Below the pieces are notes generated by a model. It was not told the origin of the DNA. It did not search any database and saw only the letters and a program-made list of their open reading frames with translations. From positions 1-5,932 of the forward strand of contig PWEU01000219.1 in NCBI GenBank assembly GCA_003554005.1: a DNA stretch of 5,932 nucleotides, read 5' to 3'. This document shows positions 1 to 5,500 of this stretch, in pieces; the stretch's first letter is position 1; each line of letters begins with the position of its first letter. Made by a program: the position numbers and the translations under genes. This DNA is from Nitriliruptoraceae bacterium. GTDB lineage: Bacteria; Actinomycetota; Nitriliruptoria; Nitriliruptorales; Nitriliruptoraceae.

Positions 1-1029
1 ACCTCCGACGAGATGGGCGGGTTCGTCGTCGTGCCGTCGCGCGCCACCGTCGACGAGATGCGCAGCGTCCACGTGTCCTTCTGCGGTTGGGTCTCGCCGA
101 GCCTGAAGGACAGGGTGATGGCCTCCGTCGAGGCGGGCCGCATCAACGCCGTGCAGCTGGATCTGAAGGACGAGACCGGCAAGGTCGGCTTCGCGACCGA
201 GAACGAGTTCGCCCAGCGCATCGGCTCCGACACCCCCGACTGCCGGATCGACCTCGAGGCCGCCGTCCAGGAACTCCACGCCCTCGGCGTACCGGTCATC
301 GGGCGCATCGTCGCTTTCGCGGACCCGGTCCTGGCGCCCTGGGCGTGGTCGAACGATGAGCGGGATCTTGCGATCCAGACCGCTGATGGCAGCGACTTCT
401 ACACCGGTCGCTACAACGGCTTCGCCAACTTCGCCAACCCGGAGGTCCAGGAGTACAACATCGCGATCGCCGAGGAAGCGGCCGCGATGGGCGTGGACCA
501 CATCCTGTGGGACTACCTGCGCAAGCCCGACGGCTCCCTCGACAACATGACCCTGCCGGGCCTCGAGGGCAGCGTCGAGGACGAGATCTACGCCTTCACC
601 CGCGCAGCCGACGAGCGGCTCGCGCCCTTCGGCATCGAGCACGGCGCGTCGCTCTACGGTGTCTCCGCCGACCGGCCATGGGAGGTCGGCCAGGACGTCG
701 AGCGGTTGGCCGAGGTGCTGGACTACGTCTCCCCGATGATCTACCCCTCCCACTGGGGACCGGGCGAGTACGACGTCGCCAACCCCCTGATGCAGCCCTA
801 CGACATCGTCTACCGCAACCTCGAGGTCTGGCTGGAGGCCACCGAGGGCAAGCGGGCGCGGGTCGCGCCCTGGCTCGAGGACTCGAACTGGCCGATCCGG
901 CTGGGCTACCCCGACCGGACCGAGTACGTGCGCGAGCAGATCCGGGCGACCTACGACGCCGGCATCAACGAGTGGCTGCTGTGGGACTCGGCGGTCAACT
1001 ACACCGACGCCGCGATGATCCAACCCTGA
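1..1029 (+). CDS. DUF4015 putative glycoside hydrolase, 5' partial
   Basis: The reading frame is open from base 1 to a TGA at 1027-1029. An ATG at 13 exists, but the frame continues upstream with no convincing ribosome binding site, so the gene probably starts outside the window. Family signatures, numbered from that ATG, are: the entry strand with VHVSFCGWVSP (19-29), LDLKDE (49-54, usual form IDVKDD), WDYLRKPDG (166-174, usual form DYIRFP), SPMIYPSHW (240-248), PWLEDS (286-291) and WLLWDSAVNY (321-330). Their order and spacing fit the TIM-barrel-like DUF4015/COG1306 'putative glycosyl hydrolase' domain, which is complete through its C-terminus. The acidic residues in LDLKDE and WDYLR are candidate active-site positions by analogy only. 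The substrate is unknown; members are often exported, but any signal peptide would lie off the window. The gene is followed 44 nt downstream by a strong palindrome that could end its transcript. The family call is firm and the function is not. Confidence 0.88.
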   Translation, partial: TSDEMGGFVVVPSRATVDEMRSVHVSFCGWVSPSLKDRVMASVEAGRINAVQLDLKDETGKVGFATENEFAQRIGSDTPDCRIDLEAAVQELHALGVPVIGRIVAFADPVLAPWAWSNDERDLAIQTADGSDFYTGRYNGFANFANPEVQEYNIAIAEEAAAMGVDHILWDYLRKPDGSLDNMTLPGLEGSVEDEIYAFTRAADERLAPFGIEHGASLYGVSADRPWEVGQDVERLAEVLDYVSPMIYPSHWGPGEYDVANPLMQPYDIVYRNLEVWLEATEGKRARVAPWLEDSNWPIRLGYPDRTEYVREQIRATYDAGINEWLLWDSAVNYTDAAMIQP

Positions 1030-1072
1030 CCCACCACGCGGCGGCCGGCCCCGTCGGCCCCCCGCCCCCCCA

Positions 1073-1106
1073 CGCGAGAAGCAGCAACTATCTGCTGCTT
1101 CTCGCG
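1073..1106 (+). repeat. Palindromic repeat copy 1 (perfect hairpin)
   Basis: The left arm CGCGAGAAGCAGCA (1073-1086) is the exact reverse complement of the right arm TGCTGCTTCTCGCG (1093-1106), with loop ACTATC (1087-1092). The 32-nt core at 1074-1105 matches the reverse complement of copy 4 at 29 of 32 positions, so it belongs to the same family in opposite orientation. It begins 44 nt after the DUF4015 stop codon and could act as a transcription terminator or mRNA-end stabiliser, but there is no T-tract after it. The sequence match to the copies beyond the next gene favours a dispersed repeat over a simple terminator. Confidence 0.9.
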
Positions 1107-1145
1107 GTCCGCAGGCCGCTCACGGCCGAACGCAGCCGCAGGGCG

Positions 1146-1177
1146 GGGATTTCCAGCCGGTATCCGCTGCTTCTCGC
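1146..1177 (+). repeat. Palindromic repeat copy 2 (degenerate left arm)
   Basis: The right half TATCCGCTGCTTCTCGC (1161-1177) is identical to the reverse complement of copy 4. The left half (1146-1160) matches at only 9 of 15 positions, so the hairpin is weak. Overall identity is about 26 of 32. It has the same orientation as copy 1, and its core TATC is exactly 72 bp from that of copy 1. It lies about 94 nt upstream of the DUF559-type gene start. Confidence 0.75.
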
Positions 1178-1270
1178 GACGCCCCCGGTCGGCCAGACCC
1201 GCCGCGGGGTCCGGCTATCCACAGGGCAGCCGAACCGATCCGGACGACCGGCCCGCGGACGGCGAGACTG

Positions 1271-2218
1271 GTGGTCATGCAGCCACCCGATGACGCCTAC
1301 CAACTCTGCCGTGACCAGCTCGGCGTGCTCGCACGCCGCCAGCTGGTGGCCATGGTCGGGCGTGTCGACGCCGACCACCTGCTCGCGACCTCCCGGTTCG
1401 AGGGGCTCCTGCGCGGCGTCCACCGCGTACGCGGCGGTGCCGCCCATCCGCACCAGTTCGCCGTCGCGGCGACGCTGCGCAGCGGCCCGGGCGCAACCCT
1501 GACCGGCCCAGCCGCCCTCGGCCTCCTCGATCTGGAGGCCGTCGACCTCGGTCAGGGCTTCGAGGTCGTGGTCCCGGGTGATCGGCGGGTGACGGGCGTG
1601 GCGTTTGCCGTACGGACGGACCCGGACCCCGACCGCCCCGTGTGGCACCTGGGCGAGGTACGCGTCGCCGACCCCGCTGATGCGCTCATCGAGGCAGCTT
1701 CACGTGCGCCGGGGGTGCGGCCGAGAGCGCTACGGCTCGCTCACGACCGTCTGCGGTGGACCGACCAGCTCCGATCGGGCCAGCTGACCGCCAGGGCTCA
1801 GCACCTGCGGCTCCTCATGGCCGGCGACGCGAGCCGTGGCCTCCTCGACGAGCTGCTGGAGATGGATGCCACGCCGGCGACCGGTGACGGGGAGCGCGCA
1901 CTGGGCCGGATCCTCAGCCGCTTCGACCCGCCGGCAGAGGCTCAGGTCTGGATCTCGCCTCGGCCCTGCCTGGACTTCTACTTCCGCACGCTTCGGTCCG
2001 CGGTCGAGTACCAGGGACGTGCCGACCACGCGACCGAGGCAGGCCGCAGCAGCGACCGGGTTCGCGATGAGGAGCTGACGGCGGCCGGCATCCGGCTCAT
2101 CTACGTCACGGCTGAGGATCTCCGGGATGAGCGCGCACTGCTGGCTCGGATCGGCGCCGCCTTGACCGCGCGGGCCGATGAGCTGGGGCTCCCCGCCCCG
2201 CGGCTGATGGGCAGCTGA
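1271..2218 (+). CDS. AbiEi-like winged helix plus DUF559/Vsr-like nuclease-fold protein
   Basis: This 315-residue protein has the two-part form common in actinobacteria. Residues ~13-60 resemble an AbiEi-type antitoxin winged helix (QLGVLARRQL, then RFEGLLRGVHRVRGG), followed by a middle part with GPAALGLLDL (79-88). The C-terminal third is a DUF559-like restriction-endonuclease fold: RPCLDFYF (231-238), SAVEYQG (243-249), H253, SSDRVRDEEL (260-269) and GIRLIYVTAEDL (273-284). Asp235 and Glu246 fit the acidic pair of a PD-(D/E)xK core; the usual third residue is Gln248 rather than Lys or Asp, so activity is uncertain. No signal peptide or membrane segment is seen, so it is likely cytosolic and DNA-binding. 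GTG 1271 is used as the start; ATG 1277, two codons later, is nearly as likely, with GGCGAG at 1261-1266 as the only candidate ribosome site. No AbiEii-type toxin gene is adjacent and it appears monocistronic. It is bracketed by inverted palindrome doublets and converges with kgd. Its biological role is unknown. Confidence 0.85.
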   Translation: MVMQPPDDAYQLCRDQLGVLARRQLVAMVGRVDADHLLATSRFEGLLRGVHRVRGGAAHPHQFAVAATLRSGPGATLTGPAALGLLDLEAVDLGQGFEVVVPGDRRVTGVAFAVRTDPDPDRPVWHLGEVRVADPADALIEAASRAPGVRPRALRLAHDRLRWTDQLRSGQLTARAQHLRLLMAGDASRGLLDELLEMDATPATGDGERALGRILSRFDPPAEAQVWISPRPCLDFYFRTLRSAVEYQGRADHATEAGRSSDRVRDEELTAAGIRLIYVTAEDLRDERALLARIGAALTARADELGLPAPRLMGS

Positions 2219-2326
2219 CCACCGATCCCGCCCGGCGCAGAGCCAACATGCGAGCACCGGACCGTCGCCGAGCGCGCCCGGCCTCTGGCCATGGCCCGGG
2301 CAGCCCACCAGCCACCGCTACCCCCA

Positions 2327-2358
2327 GCGAGAAGCAGCGGATAGTCGCTGCAACTCGC
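2327..2358 (-). repeat. Palindromic repeat copy 3
   Basis: Arms GCGAGAAGCAGC (2327-2338) and GCTGCAACTCGC (2347-2358) flank the core GGATAGTC. Ten of twelve arm positions pair; the middle AA faces AA, leaving an internal mismatch. It is 31 of 32 identical to copy 4, and in opposite orientation to copies 1 and 2 as judged by the core (GATAG here, CTATC there). Confidence 0.9.
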
Positions 2359-2398
2359 AGGATCGACGACCCACGGGCCGCCACCACCGCTACCCCCA

Positions 2399-2430
2399 GC
2401 GAGAAGCAGCGGATAGTTGCTGCAACTCGC
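2399..2430 (-). repeat. Palindromic repeat copy 4
   Basis: Arms GCGAGAAGCAGC (2399-2410) and GCTGCAACTCGC (2419-2430) flank the core GGATAGTT. It has the same AA-against-AA internal mismatch as copy 3. It starts exactly 72 bp after copy 3. Its reverse complement matches copy 1 at 29 of 32 positions. In RNA from either strand it can fold into a hairpin, so a role at the 3' ends of the two converging transcripts is possible. Confidence 0.9.
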
Positions 2431-2457
2431 GACGGTGGGAAGACAGGCGGGTCCGCG

Positions 2458-2532
2458 GGGGCCGACCAGCGCGGCGGGGCCGACCAGCGCGGCGGGGCCG
2501 ACCAGCGCGGCGGGGCCGACCAGCGCGGCGGG
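2458..2532. repeat. 18-bp tandem repeat, four perfect units
   Basis: The unit GGGGCCGACCAGCGCGGC occurs four times without a mismatch (2458-2475, 2476-2493, 2494-2511, 2512-2529) and is followed by GGG of a broken fifth unit. The sequence after 2532 looks like a decayed unit but is too divergent to count. The array starts 26 bp downstream of the kgd stop on the kgd strand and is noncoding. Each unit has a small self-complementary part (GCCG...CGGC). It is a typical minisatellite-like locus and could vary in copy number between strains. Confidence 0.95.
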
Positions 2533-2558
2533 AGCGGCTGGCGCGATGGCGCGGGCCC

Positions 2559-5500
2559 TCAGTCGTCCCGGCGGGCGAAGGCCTCGGCCATCAGCTGCTC
2601 GTGCTCCTGCTCGTGGACCACGTGCTGACCGGCCGCAGGCGACGCCGACGGCGCCCGGGTCGCCCGCCGGAGCTGGCGACCATCGCCGAGCGCCTCCAGC
2701 AGGTTCCACAGACGGCCATCGACGAAGCCCCACGCCCCCATGTTCTCCGGCTCCTCCTGGACCCAGCACACGTCGGACGCCGCCGGGTACGCCGACAGCA
2801 CCTCGGTGAGCTGTTCTGCGGGGAAGGGGTACAACTGCTCGATCCGGACCACCGCCGCCGGTGCGTCGCGCTGCTCGCGCTCGCGCAGCAGGTCGTAGGC
2901 GACCTTGCCGAAGCACAGCAGCACCGTGGACACCTCGTCGCGCTCCAGGCGGCCGTCGGCCACCGCCGGGTCGTCGATCACCTCGTGGAACCGACCGTCG
3001 GTGAAGGCGGACAACGGCGAGGTGGCATCGGGCGAGCGCAGGAGCGACTTCGGGGTGAAGACCACCAGCGGCTTGCGCACCTCGCGGTGGATCTGTCGCC
3101 GCAGGACGTGGAAGTACTGCGCCGAGGTGGTGGCGTTGACCCCCTGGATGTTGTCTTCGGCAGCCAGGACCAGGAACCGCTCGATCCGCGCCGAGGAGTG
3201 CTCGGGGCCCTGCCCCTCGTAGCCGTGCGGCAGCAGCAGCACCAGGCCGGAGGTCTCAGCCCACTTGTCCTCGGCGGCCACGATGAACTGGTCGATCACG
3301 ATCTGCGCACCGTTGATGAAGTCACCGAACTGCGCCTCCCAGCAGGTCAGCGCCTCGGGACGCTGGACGGCGTAGCCGTACTCGAAGCCCACCGCCGCGT
3401 ACTCGCTCAGCAGCGAATCGTAGGCGAACCAGCGCCCCTGGTCGGCCGAGAGGTTGGCCAGTGGCAGGTACTCCTCGCCCGAGTGGTAGTCCACCTGGAC
3501 CGCGTGCCGCTGGGAGAAGGTCCCACGCCGGGAGTCCTGTCCGGCGAGCCGCACGTCGACGCCCTCGAGCAGCAGCGACCCGAACGCCAGGGTCTCCCCC
3601 AGCGACCAGTCGATCTGCTCCGCGTCGTAGCGTTCCCGCGCCTTGGCGAAGATCCGATCCAGCTTCGGGTGGCGGTGGAACCCGTCGGGGACCTCGAACT
3701 GGACCGCCGCGATGCGGTCGAGGTGACCGCGATCCACACCGGTGTCGACCGCGGCCAGGACACCTCGCTCCTCGGGCGGGACCGCCCTCGGCGGCTCGGG
3801 CGGCGCCGCCTGCTTGGTCTCCTCGAAGGCCTGCTGCAGCCGCCCCTCGAAATCCTCCAGCGCCTCCTCGGCCTGCTCCAGCGAGATGTCGCCACGCCGG
3901 ACCAGCGACTCGGTGTAGAGCTTGCGCACGGAGCGGTGCCCGTCGATCAGGTCGTACATCCGTGGCTGGGTGAACGACGGGTCGTCCGCCTCGTTGTGGC
4001 CATGTCGGCGGTAGCAGATCAGATCGATCACGATGTCGCGGTGGAAGGTCTCGCGGTAGGCGAAGGCCAGGCGGGCAACCCGCACGACGGCCTCCGGATC
4101 GTCGCCGTTGACGTGCAGGATCGGCGCCTGGACCGTCTTGGCCACGTCGGTGGCGTAGAACGACGACCGTGAGGCCTCCGGCGAGGGGGTGAACCCGACC
4201 TGGTTGTTGATCACCACGTGGATCGTGCCGCCGGTCCGGTACCCCCGCAGCTGCGACAGGTTCAGGGTCTCCACCACCACGCCCTGTCCGGCGAAAGCGG
4301 AGTCCCCGTGCATCAGCACCGGCAGCGCGGGGTGGCGACGCTCGCCCTCCTCGCCACGGACGCCGGTGTCCTGCAGGGCCCGGGCGATCCCCTCGACCAC
4401 CGGGTTCACCGCCTCGAGGTGGGACGGGTTCGGTGGCAGGTGGAGCTCCACCTCGTTGTCCGCACGCGAGCGGTAGGTGCCCCGGGTGCCGAGGTGGTAC
4501 TTGACGTCGCCGGAGCCCTGGACCGTGTCGGGGTCGATGTGCCCCTCGAACTCGCCGAAGATCTGCCGGTGGGACTTGCCGACGATGTTGGACAGCACGT
4601 TGAGGCGGCCCCGGTGCGCCATGCCCATGACGATGTCGGTGACGCCGCCGCTGTCAGCGGAGGCCTCGCAGATGGCGTCCAGCAGCGGGATCAGCGACTC
4701 GCCCCCCTCCAGCCCGAAGCGCTTCTGCCCCACGTACTTGGTGTGCAGGAAGGACTCGAACGCCTCGGCGGCGTTCAGCCGGGACAGGATCCACAGCTGG
4801 TCCTCGGCCGACAGCTCCTCCTCTGCGCCCTCGACCCGGGACCGGATCCCCTGCTTCTGCTCCGGGTCGAGCACATGGCCGTACTCGATACCGATCGTGC
4901 GGCAGTAGGCATCACGCAGCACGCCGAGCGTCTCGCTCAGCTGCACCCGTCGGTCACCGCCACCGACGTCGGTGACGAACTCCCGGTCGAGGTCCCAGAT
5001 CGACAGGCCGTAGTAGGTCGGATCGAGCTCACGGTGCAGCGCCACGCGGGACTGCCGCAGCGGGTCGAGGTCGGCGATGAGGTGCCCACGGACCCGGTAC
5101 ATGTTGGCGAGCTGCCCGACCTTCATCTGCTTGGTGAGCAGGTCCGTCTCGTCATCGAGATCGGTGCGGTCGGTGCTCCACCTCGCCGGCTCGTACGGCA
5201 AGCCGAGGGAAGCGAACACCTCGTCGTAGAAGCCGTCCTCACCGAGCAGCAGCTGGTGGACCCGCTGCAGGTACATCCCCGACTCGGCGCCCTGGATCAC
5301 CCGGTGGTCGTAGGTGGAGGTCAGGGTGATGACCTTGCTCGCCCCGAGCTTGGCCAGGGTGCGCGGATCGGCGGCCTGGTAGGCCGACGGGTAACCGATG
5401 GCGCCCACGCCCAGGATGGCCGCCTGCCCGGCCATCAGCCGCGGGATGGAGTGAACGGTGCCGATCGTGCCCGGGTTGGTCAACGTGATCGTCGTGCCCG

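Larger units (their letters stand above)
1030..1270. other. Intergenic region with repeat doublet and C-rich tract
   Basis: No credible gene is seen between the DUF4015 stop and the DUF559 start. The stretch holds two runs of C (1058-1063 and 1065-1071) split by one G, then palindrome copies 1 and 2, then about 90 nt that must contain the promoter of the downstream gene. I see no convincing -35/-10 pair. A DnaA-box-like 9-mer lies at 1215-1223 (CTATCCACA, 8 of 9 to TTATCCACA). A minus-strand open frame here translates to low-quality Arg-rich sequence and is not supported. Confidence 0.6.
1073..2430. mobile_element. Candidate repeat-bounded unit carrying a DUF559-type gene
   Basis: Two palindrome copies on the left (1074-1105, 1146-1177) and two on the right (2327-2358, 2399-2430) bracket a single complete gene. 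The left and right pairs are inverted relative to each other, and each pair has 72-bp spacing. This is the geometry of a small element with doubled inverted terminal repeats. No transposase or clear target-site duplication is visible: the bases just outside 1073 and 2430 do not match. The boundaries and the mobility itself are inference; the alternative is a chromosomal gene in a region rich in a dispersed palindrome. Confidence 0.3.
2312..2430. repeat. 47-bp direct repeat pair
   Basis: Bases 2312-2358 and 2384-2430 are identical at 46 of 47 positions; the only difference is C2346 versus T2418. Each unit starts with CCACCGCTACCCCCA and ends with a full palindrome copy. The units are separated by 25 unrelated bases. 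The near-identity points to a recent local duplication or to gene-conversion-like homogenisation. Confidence 0.9.
2219..2558. other. Convergent intergenic region packed with repeats
   Basis: These 340 bases lie between two converging genes and carry no supported gene. They hold a 47-bp direct duplication containing palindrome copies 3 and 4, then an 18-bp tandem repeat array near the end of kgd. The first ~90 bases (2219-2311) show only GC-rich sequence with no feature I can support. Open frames cross the region on both strands, but they translate to low-complexity Ala/Gly/Arg-rich sequence made by the repeats themselves. Confidence 0.7.

Noticed and set aside
1088..1648. A minus-strand frame opposite the DUF559-type gene
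   Set aside because: No recognisable domain is present, it is fully antisense to a better-supported gene, and it begins inside a noncoding palindrome-bearing region.
1074..2430. A CRISPR array
   Set aside because: The 32-nt repeats come as only two pairs in opposite orientations more than 1 kb apart, with no regular series of repeats and spacers and no cas genes.
1073..2430. A classical insertion sequence
   Set aside because: No transposase motif is found in the enclosed protein and no target-site duplication is visible outside the terminal copies. It is therefore kept only as a low-confidence candidate unit.
2248..2628. A plus-strand frame with internal amino-acid repeats (PSEKQRIVAATR twice, GADQRG four times)
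   Set aside because: The peptide repeats are just the DNA palindrome and the 18-bp array read in frame (72 and 18 are multiples of 3). The frame runs into the kgd gene on the other strand and has no family resemblance.
2101..2916. A long minus-strand frame with ALVGPA repeats
   Set aside because: It overlaps the kgd 3' end and the DUF559-type 3' end out of frame. Its composition is Ala/Gly/Arg-rich noise typical of shadow frames in high-GC DNA.
2601..4172. A 523-codon plus-strand frame opposite kgd
   Set aside because: It is antisense to strongly conserved E1 motifs of kgd. Long antisense open frames are expected at this GC content.
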